The position numbers and the translations under genes are program-made. Positions 33,359-42,375 of a stretch of DNA of 64,000 nt are shown here, piece after piece (positions within the stretch are counted from its first letter, which is position 1; every line of letters starts with the position of its first letter). This DNA comes from UBA6912 sp963792895 (lineage in GTDB: Bacteria > Actinomycetota > Acidimicrobiia > Spongiisociales > UBA5794). Under the pieces are notes generated by a model. The model did no database searches, had not been told where the DNA came from, and saw nothing but the letters and a program-made list of their open reading frames with translations. Location: assembly GCA_963792895.1 (NCBI GenBank), contig CAWBYA010000004.1, positions 310,001-374,000 on the forward strand, in the 5' to 3' direction.

Positions 33359-34135
33359 ATGGGCAATTTCATGACCGTCGTGTGCGACCTTGACGGCGTG
33401 CTCTACCGGGGCCCAGAGCCCGTTGCCGGGGCCGGCCGTGCTCTCGACCTCATCAGCGAGGCCGGTATCGATCTCCTCTTCGCGACCAACAACTCCACCC
33501 GCACAGCCGCCGAGGTCGCCGCTGCCATCGAGTCGCGCACGAGGCACGCAGTCACGCCGGGCGAGGTGGTGACTTCGGCGATGGCCACGGCCCATCACCT
33601 CGCGGGGGTGACGAACGGCGTCTACGTGATCGGTGGTCGCGGGCTGCCGCCAACGCTGGCCGCCGAGGGGATACCCGTTGTCGATGCGTGGCGGGAGGCG
33701 GACTGTGTCGTCGTGGGGCTCGATCCTCACCTGACATACGAGAAGCTGGCAGACGCCACACTGGCCGTGAGGGCCGGTGCTCGGCTCGTCGCAACCAACG
33801 ACGACGCGACGTTCCCGACTCCCCAGGGCCTCGTGCCAGGGGCTGGGGCACTGGTGGCGGCGCTCGAGCGGGCAACCGGCATCGCTGCCGAGGTCTGCGG
33901 GAAGCCCCATCCGCCGATGCGCCGCCTGCTGCGGGAGCTCACCGGGCGCGGTCCGGTGCTGGTGGTGGGCGATCGCATCGAGACGGACATCGCCCTCGGC
34001 CATGCAGAGGGATGGACGACGGTGTTGACGCTCTCCGGGGTCTCATCCTCCGAGGATGCCGCGTCGGCAACGGTCGATCACGTCGTTGGCTCGATTGCCG
34101 ACCTTCCGGCGATTCTCGGCATCAGCGCATCATGA
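33359..34135 (+). CDS. HAD-IIA (NagD-like) phosphatase
   Basis: The protein has 258 residues. The nucleophile motif is VVCDLDGVLYRGPEPVAGAG, the phosphate-binding Thr/Ser loop LLFATNNSTRTAAEV, and the metal-binding end VLVVGDRIETDIALGHAEGW. The cap is of the C2A type (ARLVATNDDATFPTPQGLVP). ATG 33359 follows GGGAGG; ATG 33371 is an alternative. In M. tuberculosis the homologous Rv1692 is a glycerol-3-phosphate phosphatase and also lies before tlyA, so the same activity is likely here. Confidence 0.88.
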   Translation: MGNFMTVVCDLDGVLYRGPEPVAGAGRALDLISEAGIDLLFATNNSTRTAAEVAAAIESRTRHAVTPGEVVTSAMATAHHLAGVTNGVYVIGGRGLPPTLAAEGIPVVDAWREADCVVVGLDPHLTYEKLADATLAVRAGARLVATNDDATFPTPQGLVPGAGALVAALERATGIAAEVCGKPHPPMRRLLRELTGRGPVLVVGDRIETDIALGHAEGWTTVLTLSGVSSSEDAASATVDHVVGSIADLPAILGISAS

Positions 34136-34907
34136 AGCTCTGCCGCGGCTGGTGAAGCCTGGCGATCCTGGCGAGCAGGACGGGGCGCAGAGGGAGCGTC
34201 ACTGCCACACCGGCAACGAACCCGCCGACGTGTGCCTGCCACGCGACGGCGTCACCTTGGACGCCGAACTGGCTGAAGAACCAGACGCCGAGGAACAGCA
34301 CCGCCGGCACGGGAACGAAGAAGAACACGAACCACGTGAGGACGCGGTGAGTCGGGAAGAGCACGAGGTAGGCGCCGAGGACGCCGGCGATCGCTCCCGA
34401 TGCCCCGAGCAGGGGAATCGTCTCGTCGGGGTTGAGCACCACGAACGCAGCGGTTGCAGCGATCCCGGTAGCGAGGTAGAAGGCCACGTACCCGAGCGTT
34501 CCAAACGCCTCCTCGACGTTGTTTCCGAAGATCCACAGGAACCACATGTTGCCGAGGATGTGGAACAGTCCGGCGTGAAGGAACATGCTCACGAGGCCGG
34601 CCAGCCAGACCCTCTTGTCGGGGAATACCGGTGCGGCAGCGTCGCTCCGGCACACGCCGGAACGAATCTCGTCTGCGGAGAGGGGTTGTCCGGTGGTGAG
34701 CTCGCAGGCAATCGCGGCGTTCTCGTAGGCGAACACCTCGCTGTCGTTCGACGTCGTCTGTGGTTGCCAGAAGAAGAACACCGCGAGGTTGAGAGCGATG
34801 ATGGCAATTGTTGCGATCGGCGTGATTCGCGTCGGGTTGAGGTCGCGTAGCGGCAACAAGGCGCGTTCCTGTCGGTCGTTGCGGGGATAATGCCTCTCAT
34901 GGATCAT
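34122..34907 (-). CDS. Rhomboid-family intramembrane serine protease
   Basis: The protein has 261 residues with six or seven membrane helices. The active site is readable: HILGNMWFLWIFGNNVEEAF (oxyanion Asn region), LGASGAIAGVLGAYLVL (nucleophile Ser in GASG) and AWQAHVGGFVAGVAV (catalytic His). Between helices 1 and 2 is a luminal loop with two Cys (CELTTGQPLSADEIRSGVC) that may form a disulfide. It cleaves membrane proteins; targets are unknown. The start overlaps the divergent small gene at 34890. Confidence 0.9.
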   Translation of the reverse strand: MIHERHYPRNDRQERALLPLRDLNPTRITPIATIAIIALNLAVFFFWQPQTTSNDSEVFAYENAAIACELTTGQPLSADEIRSGVCRSDAAAPVFPDKRVWLAGLVSMFLHAGLFHILGNMWFLWIFGNNVEEAFGTLGYVAFYLATGIAATAAFVVLNPDETIPLLGASGAIAGVLGAYLVLFPTHRVLTWFVFFFVPVPAVLFLGVWFFSQFGVQGDAVAWQAHVGGFVAGVAVTLPLRPVLLARIARLHQPRQSFMMR

Positions 34908-35111
34908 ACGCAGCACGACGCACCATCCCCTGACGCTGTCGGGGTCAACCCGCCAGATCGCTCTCTCACAGAGCACGACGGCCGCCTCGCCGACCTTGCG
35001 GCGGTCGATGCCGCCGATGCCCCTGAGCCGGCCGAGCGGCTCGCGGCCGATCTGTCCAACGAGCTCGAAGTCGAGCGGCCGGCGTCTCCCGAGACGGAGG
35101 AGCACCCCTGA
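34890..35111 (+). CDS. Small acidic protein preceding tlyA
   Basis: The protein has 73 residues (ATG 34890; ATG 34899 possible), rich in Asp, Ala, Glu and Pro: DGRLADLAAVDAADAPEPAE and RLAADLSNELEVERP. No fold is evident. In M. tuberculosis a gene of similar size (Rv1693) lies at the same place between the HAD phosphatase and tlyA, which supports its reality by position. Its stop overlaps the likely CTG start of tlyA. It also overlaps the divergent rhomboid start by 18 nt. Confidence 0.55.
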   Translation: MPLMDHTQHDAPSPDAVGVNPPDRSLTEHDGRLADLAAVDAADAPEPAERLAADLSNELEVERPASPETEEHP

Positions 35112-35887
35112 CGCGACGCCTGGATCTCGAGCTGGTCCGCCGACGTCTGGTAGCGAGCCGCTCGGCGGCGCGTCGCGCCATCGTGGAGGGGAGGGTGCAC
35201 GTCGCCGGTCGCCCCGCTACGCGCCCGGCGATGTCGGTCGACGACGACGCGTCGCTCGAGGTCGACCCGTTGGTGGGCCGATACGTGAGTCGCGGCGGGC
35301 ACAAGCTCGCTGCAGCGATCGAGAACTTCGACATCGGGGTGCAGGCTCGGCGGGCTCTCGACGTCGGCGCATCCACCGGCGGGTTCACAGACTGCCTTCT
35401 CCAGCTCGGAGCGGCGCAGGTCGTCGCCGTCGACGTGGGGAGCCGCCAGCTCCACTCGTCGCTCCGCACCGACCCGCGTGTCGTGAGCTGTGAGCGCACC
35501 GACATTCGCCGACTGGATCCTGTCGTCGTGCGGGCCCCGTTCGACATCGTGGTCGTCGACGTCTCCTTCATCTCCCTTCGAGTGCTTGCGCCCCACCTCG
35601 TGCCCTTTGCCCGCAGCGATGCGGATGTCGTAGTCCTCGTGAAGCCGCAGTTCGAGGCTGGGCCAGGACACCATTCCAAGCGAGGGGTGATCGTCGACCC
35701 TGCCGTGAGGGACGGGTCGTGTGCCGCGGTGTCGGCTGCGTTCGCTGCCGTTGGTCTCGCAACCCATGGCCTGATCGCGTCGCCTCTGGAGGGCGCAGCC
35801 GGCAATCGTGAGTACCTGCTGTGGCTTCGCTCCGAGTCCGGCGGCCCGCCGTCCGGCCAGATCGGCGAGGATGAGGGACATGAATGA
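35108..35887 (+). CDS. tlyA: TlyA-family rRNA 2'-O-methyltransferase, CTG start
   Basis: The protein has 259 residues. An S4 RNA-binding domain is formed by TRRLDLELVRRRLVASRSAA and RRAIVEGRVHVAGRPATRP, then the FtsJ-like domain with YVSRGGHKLAAAIENF, ALDVGASTGGFTDCLLQLGA (SAM site) and VVLVKPQFEAGPG. It methylates riboses of 16S/23S rRNA (capreomycin sensitivity). The S4 domain begins at CTG 35108, which overlaps the previous stop (CTGA); the first conventional start (GTG 35183) would remove most of the S4 domain. nadK follows with an 8-nt overlap. Confidence 0.9.
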   Translation: MTRRLDLELVRRRLVASRSAARRAIVEGRVHVAGRPATRPAMSVDDDASLEVDPLVGRYVSRGGHKLAAAIENFDIGVQARRALDVGASTGGFTDCLLQLGAAQVVAVDVGSRQLHSSLRTDPRVVSCERTDIRRLDPVVVRAPFDIVVVDVSFISLRVLAPHLVPFARSDADVVVLVKPQFEAGPGHHSKRGVIVDPAVRDGSCAAVSAAFAAVGLATHGLIASPLEGAAGNREYLLWLRSESGGPPSGQIGEDEGHE

Positions 35888-36689
35888 TCGTACGCTGAGG
35901 CTCGGCCTGGTGCTCAACCCCGCTCGTCAAGCGACTGCTCGCGTTGCGGCGGAGTTGGATCAGAAGGCAACAGCACGGGGCCACACCACCACCCGTTCGG
36001 GTCTGGGCGTTGCCGCTGAGGTCGATGTCGTCGTCGGCATCGGGGGAGATGGCACCCTGCTCGAAGCAGCCCAGGTCGCCCATGCTGCCGACATCCCCGT
36101 TGTCGGCGTCAATCTCGGCACCGTGGGCTATCTCACCGAGTTCGAGCCGGACGAGCTCGATGCCCTGCTCGACGTGATCGACCGCCAACCGCGTCCCGAG
36201 CGCGGGCGAATGACGGTGCGCGCCGAAACGGGCGACGGGCGGGTATGGCACGGCATCAACGACGTCGTCGTCGAGAAGGTGCTGAGCCAACGGGTGGTGC
36301 GGATCGCCGTCACGATAAACGGGGAGTACTTCACGACGTATCGAGCCGATGGCATCATCGTTGCCAGCCCCCTGGGCTCCACCGCCTACTCGCTGTCCGT
36401 CGGCGGGCCGGTGCTGGCCCCCGAGCTGGAGGCTCTCGTGCTGAGCCCGGTTGCCCCGCACAGCCTGCTCAGTCGATCGCTCGTGCTCGCCCCCGATACG
36501 GTCATCGAGTTGCGCAACGCCAGCGACCGAGCCGTTCGGGTCAACCTCGACGGTCGAGAGGCCTGCGTCCTCCACGACGGCGAGGTCCTCACCGTCTGCA
36601 AGGGGGAGCGGCCGGTCCGATTCGTGTCGTTGGGGAAACACCCGTTCCCGCAGGGCGTGCGCAAGCAGTTCGGGCTCGACCATGCTTGA
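35880..36689 (+). CDS. nadK: NAD kinase
   Basis: The protein has 269 residues. Signature motifs are VVVGIGGDGTLLEAAQ (GGDG), VNLGTVGYLTEFEPDELDAL and DGIIVASPLGSTAYSLSVGG; the usual NE motif appears as GINDVVVEK. It phosphorylates NAD to NADP. tlyA-nadK-recN is a conserved actinobacterial operon. The ATG overlaps the tlyA stop by 8 nt and the stop overlaps recN by 8 nt. Confidence 0.94.
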   Translation: MNDRTLRLGLVLNPARQATARVAAELDQKATARGHTTTRSGLGVAAEVDVVVGIGGDGTLLEAAQVAHAADIPVVGVNLGTVGYLTEFEPDELDALLDVIDRQPRPERGRMTVRAETGDGRVWHGINDVVVEKVLSQRVVRIAVTINGEYFTTYRADGIIVASPLGSTAYSLSVGGPVLAPELEALVLSPVAPHSLLSRSLVLAPDTVIELRNASDRAVRVNLDGREACVLHDGEVLTVCKGERPVRFVSLGKHPFPQGVRKQFGLDHA

Positions 36690-38298
36690 TGAGCTGCTCG
36701 TCACGAACTTGGGGATCATCGAGCACGCCCATCTCGAGCCCGGCGGCGGGCTGGTGGTGGTGACCGGGGAGACGGGAACCGGAAAGACGCTGCTGCTCGG
36801 TGCCTTGCGCTTGCTCCTCGGTGCGCAAGCACGCCGAGACATGGTGGGTCCGTTCGGCGAGGAGGCGACGGTCCAGGCTCGTTTCACCTTGAGCGACGAC
36901 GAGGTCATCCTCGCCCGCCGGGTTGGACGGAAGGGACGTTCGAAGGCGTATCTCGACGGCTTGATGGCGCCACTCCGCCAGTTGGAGGAGCGCACCTCGG
37001 GCGTTGTCGACTTGGTTGCCCAGCACGACCACCTCAGGCTCACTCGGCCTGCCGAGGTGCGGGCGATGCTCGACGGAGCGCTCGACGTCGAAGGCACGGC
37101 GGCCCTCGCCGACTATGCCGCTGCATGGGAGCGTCTGGTCGAGCTACGCGAACGCCAGCAGGCGCTCGGCGGCGACCGGCGCGCCTTGCAGCGTGAGCTC
37201 GACACGGCTCGATATCAGGCGGAGGAGATTCGCGCTGCAGGCTTCGATGCCGGGGATGATGCCGAGCTCGAGGTGACCGCTCGCAGGCTGCGGAACGCGC
37301 AGTCGATCATCGAGGCCCTCGACGTTGCGGCATCGGCGCTCGGCGAGGAAGGGGTCGAGCCTGCGATCGACAGGGCCCTCATGGCGCTCGGCAGGGCTGC
37401 CGGTCACGACCCGGAGCTGCGTTCGCTCTCCGAGCAGGCGGTGGACGTTGGATCACTCGTCGCGGAGCTGCGCAGCGCCGTGGCGGCAGCTGCGTCAGAC
37501 GTGCTCGCCGCCCCGGATCAGCTCGAATCGGTTGAGGAGCGCATCGCCCTCCTCGGTGAGCTGCGACGCAAGTACGGGGCCACGCTCGGCGACGTGCTGG
37601 CGTTCGGGGAGGCCGCTGCTGCACGGGCCGGCTCGCTCGACCGGCTCCTCGAAGAGGCCGACGGCCTCGACGCCGCCATCGGCGGAGCCGAGCACGACGT
37701 CGTCACCGCCGGATTCGTCCTTGCTGCGGCGCGACAGCGTGCAGGCGACGAAATCGCCGCGGCGGCAACAGCGCACCTCGTTGACCTCGGCTTTCGGGCT
37801 CCCGTGGTTGCGTTCCGTCACGAACCGGTGGCTCCGGGTCCAGTCGGGACCCGGCGAATCGAGCTGGAGTTCGCGTCCGACGAGGCACTGACGCCGGCAC
37901 CGGTCGGACGCATCGCATCTGGAGGCGAGCTGAGCAGGCTCGTGCTCGCGCTTCGCCTCGCCGCCGGCGCAGATGATGCCGTCGTGGCTGCGTTCGACGA
38001 GATCGACGCCGGGATCGGAGGTGCCGTTGCGCTCGAGCTGGGTCGCAAGCTCGCCGGGCTGGCTGCGACTCGCCAGGTCTTGTGTGTCACCCATCTGCCC
38101 CAGATCGCTGCGTTTGCGGATGCCCACTACGTGGTCGAGCGCGTCGCCACCCGGGCGACCGTGCGGCGCGTCGACGGCGACGAACGGGTGGCCGAGTTGT
38201 CCCGCATGCTTGCGGGGATGCCGGAGAGCGAACGCAGCCGTGAGCACGCCGCCGAGCTACTTGCGACTGCCGGCGCCAGCAGACGTTCACCGCAATGA
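36682..38298 (+). CDS. recN: DNA repair protein RecN (SMC-like ATPase)
   Basis: The protein has 538 residues. Walker A is VVTGETGTGKTLLLGALRLL near the N-terminus, a coiled-coil middle (RDLQ-type helices, e.g. ALQRELDTARYQAEEIRAAG) follows, and the C-terminal half has the ABC signature RIASGGELSRLVLALRLA and Walker B VAAFDEIDAGIGGAVALELG. It acts in double-strand break repair, gathering DNA ends for RecA. The coiled coil is shorter than in some homologues, but the ends are complete. Confidence 0.93.
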   Translation: MLDELLVTNLGIIEHAHLEPGGGLVVVTGETGTGKTLLLGALRLLLGAQARRDMVGPFGEEATVQARFTLSDDEVILARRVGRKGRSKAYLDGLMAPLRQLEERTSGVVDLVAQHDHLRLTRPAEVRAMLDGALDVEGTAALADYAAAWERLVELRERQQALGGDRRALQRELDTARYQAEEIRAAGFDAGDDAELEVTARRLRNAQSIIEALDVAASALGEEGVEPAIDRALMALGRAAGHDPELRSLSEQAVDVGSLVAELRSAVAAAASDVLAAPDQLESVEERIALLGELRRKYGATLGDVLAFGEAAAARAGSLDRLLEEADGLDAAIGGAEHDVVTAGFVLAAARQRAGDEIAAAATAHLVDLGFRAPVVAFRHEPVAPGPVGTRRIELEFASDEALTPAPVGRIASGGELSRLVLALRLAAGADDAVVAAFDEIDAGIGGAVALELGRKLAGLAATRQVLCVTHLPQIAAFADAHYVVERVATRATVRRVDGDERVAELSRMLAGMPESERSREHAAELLATAGASRRSPQ

Positions 38299-38350
38299 TC
38301 GGCCCGGCGAGGGGCGGGTGCTATGGTTCCCCCTTACCCAGGAGAGTGCG

Positions 38351-40015
38351 TTGACGAAGTATGTGTTCGTCACCGGTGGGGTGACGTCAAGCCTCGGGAA
38401 AGGCATCACTGCAGCGTCGCTGGCACGACTCCTCAAGGCCAGAGGTCTTCGGGTCGTCTCCCAGAAGCTCGATCCCTACATCAACGTCGACCCCGGCACG
38501 ATGAACCCTTTCGAGCACGGTGAGGTGTTCGTCACCGACGACGGCGGTGAGACCGATCTCGATCTCGGCCACTACGAGCGGTACCTCGGCCAGAGCCTTC
38601 GCCGCGATTCGAACGTCACGACGGGTTCGATCTACCAGTCGGTCATCCGCAAGGAGCGGCGCGGCGACTATTTCGGCGCAACCGTCCAGGTGATCCCGCA
38701 CATCACCAACGAGATCAAGGCACGGATTCGCAAGCTCGGCGACAACGAAGCCGTCGACGTGGTGATCACCGAGGTCGGCGGCACGGTCGGCGACATCGAG
38801 AGCCTCCCGTTTCTCGAGGCGATCCGCCAGATGCGCAAGGACGTGGGCGTCACCAATACGTGCTACATCCACGTCACGCTCGTTCCCTACCTGTCCACCA
38901 GCGAAGAGCTGAAGACCAAGCCGACCCAGCACTCGGTAGCCGAGCTGCGGTCGCGCGGCATCCACCCCGAGATCATCGTGGTGCGGTCCGATCGGCCGCT
39001 CGACGAGGCGGCGCAGCGCAAGATCAGCCTGTTCTGCGACGTCGAGACGGACGCTGTCATCAACGCCATGGACGTCGACAACATCTACTCGGTGCCGCTC
39101 GCACTCCACGCAGGCGGGCTCGACGATGTGGTTTGCCGCGAGCTTGCGCTCGACACCGCGGAGCCGGACCTTGCTTCGTGGGCTGCAATCGTCGACCGGA
39201 TGGCGCAGGCCACGGAGGAGTTGACGATCGGCATCGTCGGCAAGTACGTCGACCTCCCCGACGCCTACCTGTCGGTCGTGGAAGCCCTCCGGCACGGGGC
39301 TGCTGCCCACGACGTGAAGCTCGACATGCGCTGGATCCCTGCCGAGGACGTGGACGGGCTGCTCGGTTCGACGTATCTCGAAGGCGTGCACGGCATCGTT
39401 GTGCCCGGCGGCTTCGGTTATCGCGGCGTCGAAGGCAAGGTCCAAGCAGTGCGCTTCGCCCGCGAGGAGCGTGTGCCGTTCCTGGGCCTATGTCTTGGTC
39501 TGCAGTGTGCGGTCATCGAATACGCCCGATCCGTCCTCGGCCATCAAGATGCCAACAGCACCGAGTTCGCTCCCACCACCTTGCACCCCGTCATCGACCT
39601 CATGGCCGACCAGGTGGAAGTGGAGGACAAGGGCGGCACGATGCGCCTCGGCGTCTACCCGGCCAAGCTCGAGCCCGGCTCGCTCGCAGCGGAGCTGTAC
39701 GGCGAGGTCTTGATCTACGAGCGGCACCGGCACCGTTGGGAAGTGAACAACAAGTTCCGCAAGGAGCTCGAGGCTGCGGGTTTGCGCCTCAGTGGAGTCT
39801 CGCCGGACGACCGGCTGGTCGAGATGATCGAGCTCCCCGGCCACCCCTTCTTCATCGCCAGCCAGTTCCATCCGGAGTTCAAGTCGCGGCCCGACAACCC
39901 ACACCCCCTCTTCGCAGGGTTTGTCGCAGCGGCGCGACGCCATGCCCGCAGCACCGCCGCAGCGGGGGATGCGGTCGACGTCGCCGCTGCGGTCGGCGCC
40001 GAGGTCGACGCCTGA
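38351..40015 (+). CDS. pyrG: CTP synthase
   Basis: The protein has 554 residues from TTG 38351 (LTKYVFVTGGVTSSLGKGIT), preceded by AGGAGAG. The synthase domain has the P-loop and VVSQKLDPYINVDPGTMNPF, and VITEVGGTVGDIESLPFLEA. The glutaminase domain has VVPGGFGYRGVEGKVQAV, the nucleophile Cys in PFLGLCLGLQCAVIEYAR, and the His/Glu pair in ASQFHPEFKSRP. It converts UTP to CTP with glutamine. The last 30 residues are an Ala/Val-rich tail. Its stop overlaps the following CTG start. Confidence 0.96.
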   Translation: MTKYVFVTGGVTSSLGKGITAASLARLLKARGLRVVSQKLDPYINVDPGTMNPFEHGEVFVTDDGGETDLDLGHYERYLGQSLRRDSNVTTGSIYQSVIRKERRGDYFGATVQVIPHITNEIKARIRKLGDNEAVDVVITEVGGTVGDIESLPFLEAIRQMRKDVGVTNTCYIHVTLVPYLSTSEELKTKPTQHSVAELRSRGIHPEIIVVRSDRPLDEAAQRKISLFCDVETDAVINAMDVDNIYSVPLALHAGGLDDVVCRELALDTAEPDLASWAAIVDRMAQATEELTIGIVGKYVDLPDAYLSVVEALRHGAAAHDVKLDMRWIPAEDVDGLLGSTYLEGVHGIVVPGGFGYRGVEGKVQAVRFAREERVPFLGLCLGLQCAVIEYARSVLGHQDANSTEFAPTTLHPVIDLMADQVEVEDKGGTMRLGVYPAKLEPGSLAAELYGEVLIYERHRHRWEVNNKFRKELEAAGLRLSGVSPDDRLVEMIELPGHPFFIASQFHPEFKSRPDNPHPLFAGFVAAARRHARSTAAAGDAVDVAAAVGAEVDA

Positions 40016-40558
40016 ACGTCTCCAGCGGTTTTCGCATCGTTGGGGCGCGCACAGTCGCCCACTCCGCGTTTCTCCGCCTCGACCGTTTGCACGTGGCGGG
40101 GCCCGATGGGTCCACGTTCTCGCGTGAGGCGGTCCGCCATCCTGGCGCTGTCGCTGTTGTCGCCGTGGTCGGCGATGACGTCGTGCTCATCCGGCAGTAC
40201 CGTGCCCCCGTCGACGCCATGGTGTTGGAGCTCCCCGCCGGCAAGCTCGATGTGCCAGGCGAAGACCCCGCGCGCGGCTGCCGGAAGGGAGCTCGAGGAG
40301 GAGATCGGCTATCGACCTGGGACGCTCGAGCCGCTCTCCTCGTTCTTCACAGGTCCCGGTTTCACCGACGAGCACATGACCGTGTATCTCGCGACGGATT
40401 GCGTCGCCGTGGCATCCAACCCGCACGGCCCGGAGGAGATCGCCGCCGAGATCGTGCGGCTGCGGATCGACGAGCTCGCCACGTACATCGCGTCCGGTGA
40501 GATCACCGACGCCAAGACGCTCGTGGGTCTGCTGGCATTCCTCCAGCGGCGAGCGTGA
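40012..40558 (+). CDS. NUDIX ADP-ribose pyrophosphatase-like protein, CTG start, frameshifted
   Basis: The reading begins LNVSSGFRIVGARTVAHSAF and continues VRHPGAVAVVAVVGDDVVLI, RQYRAPVDAMVLELPAGKLD; after a frame change near 40270-40285 it goes on RELEEEIGYRPGTLEPLSSF and GPGFTDEHMTVYLATDC. That is the ADP-ribose pyrophosphatase branch, as in Rv1700, which also lies between pyrG and xerD. The shift falls in a GCGCGCG run inside the NUDIX box; one surplus base (or two lost) explains it and gives about 181 residues. CTG 40012 overlaps the pyrG stop. Probably a real gene with an assembly indel. Confidence 0.85.
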
Positions 40559-41454
40559 CCGTCGAGACAGCGGTTGAGGAGTTCCTCGCCTCGGTTCGGT
40601 CCGAGCGCGGGCTCTCGACCAACACGGTCGTTGCGTACCGGCGAGACCTGGCGCAGTACGCCGCATTCCTCGCCGATGCCGGTATCGACGCCATCGAGGA
40701 CGTTTCGGGTGGCGATGTTGGCAGGTTCCTCGTCGCGCTCACGGCTGCAGGAGTCGCCGACGCAACGCTGGCGCGCAAGCTGGCGGCCGTGCGCGGGCTC
40801 CACCGGTTCTGCGTCGCCGAAGAGGCTATCGGGCACGATCCCACCGCCCTGATAGAGCCTCCGCATCGTGCCTCTTCGCTTCCCAAGGCGCTCGAGATAG
40901 ACGAGATCCTGGCGTTGCTGGCTTCCCCCGACCCGGCGACGATCCTGGGCAGTCGGGATCGCGCCATCCTCGAATTCATGTACGCAACGGGTTCTCGCGT
41001 TGCCGAGACGGTCGGCCTTCGTGTCGAAGACGTCGATCTCGACGGCAAGACGGCGCTCGTGAAGGGAAAGGGCGACAAGCAGCGGATCGTTCCGCTCGGT
41101 GGCTTCGCCGTCGATGCGCTCGCCGCCTACCTGCCGATCCGGCTCGAGATGAAAGCAGGGCGGAGCGACTCCGGCTGGATGTTCCTCAACGCACGAGGCA
41201 GGCAGTTGACGCGTCAAGGCGTGTTTCTCATCGTCAGGCGCCATGCGGTCGGGGCGGGTTTGGACCCCCACCGAGTGTCCCCTCACGTCCTTCGCCACTC
41301 CGCTGCCACCCACATGGTCGAGGGTGGCGCCGACCTCCGTACGGTCCAGGAGATCCTTGGGCACGCTAGTATCTCGACCACGCAGATCTACACGCGGGTG
41401 AGCCCGCAGCATCTGTACGAGGTGTTCGTCGCCTCCCACCCGAGGAGTGGATGA
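40555..41454 (+). CDS. xerD: Tyrosine recombinase XerD
   Basis: The protein has 299 residues. The N-terminal SAM-like domain (FLASVRSERGLSTNTVVAYR) and the catalytic domain are complete: Arg in YATGSRVAETVGLRVED, Lys in LVKGKGDKQRIVPLG, HxxR in SPHVLRHSAATHMVEGGADL, His in ILGHASISTTQIYTRV and Tyr in that same last segment. It resolves chromosome dimers at dif with XerC. The GTG start overlaps the NUDIX stop (GTGA). It is housekeeping, not phage-derived, as judged by its conserved neighbours. Confidence 0.92.
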   Translation: MTVETAVEEFLASVRSERGLSTNTVVAYRRDLAQYAAFLADAGIDAIEDVSGGDVGRFLVALTAAGVADATLARKLAAVRGLHRFCVAEEAIGHDPTALIEPPHRASSLPKALEIDEILALLASPDPATILGSRDRAILEFMYATGSRVAETVGLRVEDVDLDGKTALVKGKGDKQRIVPLGGFAVDALAAYLPIRLEMKAGRSDSGWMFLNARGRQLTRQGVFLIVRRHAVGAGLDPHRVSPHVLRHSAATHMVEGGADLRTVQEILGHASISTTQIYTRVSPQHLYEVFVASHPRSG

Positions 41455-41475
41455 CGAGCCCGACTTCTCCGAGGA

Positions 41476-41823
41476 GTGATCGAGTTGGATATCGACGGAG
41501 CCGCCGCCGTTCTCACAACCGAGCGCGAGAAGCTGGTTCGCCAGCTCGCCGAGCTCGGTGCCAACGAGTCAGGTGAGCTGACGGGCGACATGGACTACGG
41601 AGATGGCTTCGCCGACGCTGCGGCCGCAACGGCCGAGCGGACGGAGGTTCTCGGTATCGTCGAGAATCTCCGCGGCATGCTCGTCGACGTCGACCGGGCG
41701 CTGGCGAGGGTCACAGAAGGCTCGTATGGCAAATGCGAGGCATGCGGCAAAGACATCGGGGCCGACCGCATGGAGTTCCGGCCCACGTCCCGCTTCTGCG
41801 TCGACTGCAAGCGCAAACGCTGA
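41476..41823 (+). CDS. DksA/TraR-family zinc-finger protein
   Basis: The protein has 115 residues. An N-terminal coiled-coil part (DGAAAVLTTEREKLVRQLAE, VLGIVENLRGMLVDVDRALA) leads to a four-Cys zinc finger (YGKCEACGKDIGADRMEFRP, then FCVDCKRKR). DksA/TraR relatives insert into the RNA polymerase secondary channel, although many actinobacterial members are uncharacterised. GTG 41476. Its stop overlaps the CTG of the next gene. Confidence 0.82.
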   Translation: MIELDIDGAAAVLTTEREKLVRQLAELGANESGELTGDMDYGDGFADAAAATAERTEVLGIVENLRGMLVDVDRALARVTEGSYGKCEACGKDIGADRMEFRPTSRFCVDCKRKR

Positions 41824-42311
41824 CCGCTCTGCGTCGCCGCTTCCCGCTTCCTCACCTGATCCGACGCTTCTTCGGGTTCGTGAGGGCGCAACCACTCTCT
41901 CCTGCCGAGCAGGCCGCCGTCGCCAGCATCCTCGCCGCCGCCGAGCGGACGCTGTTCTGGAGCCAGTCGACCCAGGACCAGCGCCATGCGTTCGACACGA
42001 TGCGTCGTGCCGAGGTCCGAATGGCTGATCGCACGGTTGTGCGGGCGGCGCTGCTCCACGACGTGGGGAAGGGCCTCGTTCGTCTCGGAGCCGTCGGCCG
42101 CAGCCTCGCCACCGTTGCCGATGCGCTCCACGTGCCGCTGCGCGGGCGCTACGCGACCTACCGGCGTCACGGGGCGCTTGGGGCGGAGCTGCTGGCTTCA
42201 GCCGGCAGCGAAATGCTCGTCGTGGAGTTTGCGAAGCGGCACCCCGATCCCGACCCGGGCCCTTGCGACCCTGAAGCGTGGCGGGCTCTCCTCGAGGCGG
42301 ACCACGCGTGA
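41820..42311 (+). CDS. Small HD-domain hydrolase, CTG start
   Basis: The protein has 163 residues if translated from CTG 41820 (LTALRRRFPLPHLIRRFFGF); GTG 41878 would give a protein about 20 residues shorter. The core has AERTLFWSQSTQDQRHAFDT, VRAALLHDVGKGLVRLG (metal-binding HD) and YRRHGALGAELLASAGSEML, followed by a final helix (FAKRHPDPDP), matching a small family of HD-domain phosphohydrolases. It would cleave a phosphoester or nucleotide; the substrate is unknown. It overlaps the DksA-like stop as CTGA. Confidence 0.75.
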   Translation: MTALRRRFPLPHLIRRFFGFVRAQPLSPAEQAAVASILAAAERTLFWSQSTQDQRHAFDTMRRAEVRMADRTVVRAALLHDVGKGLVRLGAVGRSLATVADALHVPLRGRYATYRRHGALGAELLASAGSEMLVVEFAKRHPDPDPGPCDPEAWRALLEADHA

Positions 42312-42375
42312 AAGCCGCAATCGTCGGCATCGGGTTCCCTACCATGCGTTCCGCGACGGGCGGTGAGGTGTACCG

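Noticed and set aside
40555..41454. Tyrosine recombinase considered as a phage or island integrase
   Set aside because: Length, motifs and the position between NUDIX and a DksA-like gene in a conserved housekeeping block fit XerD.
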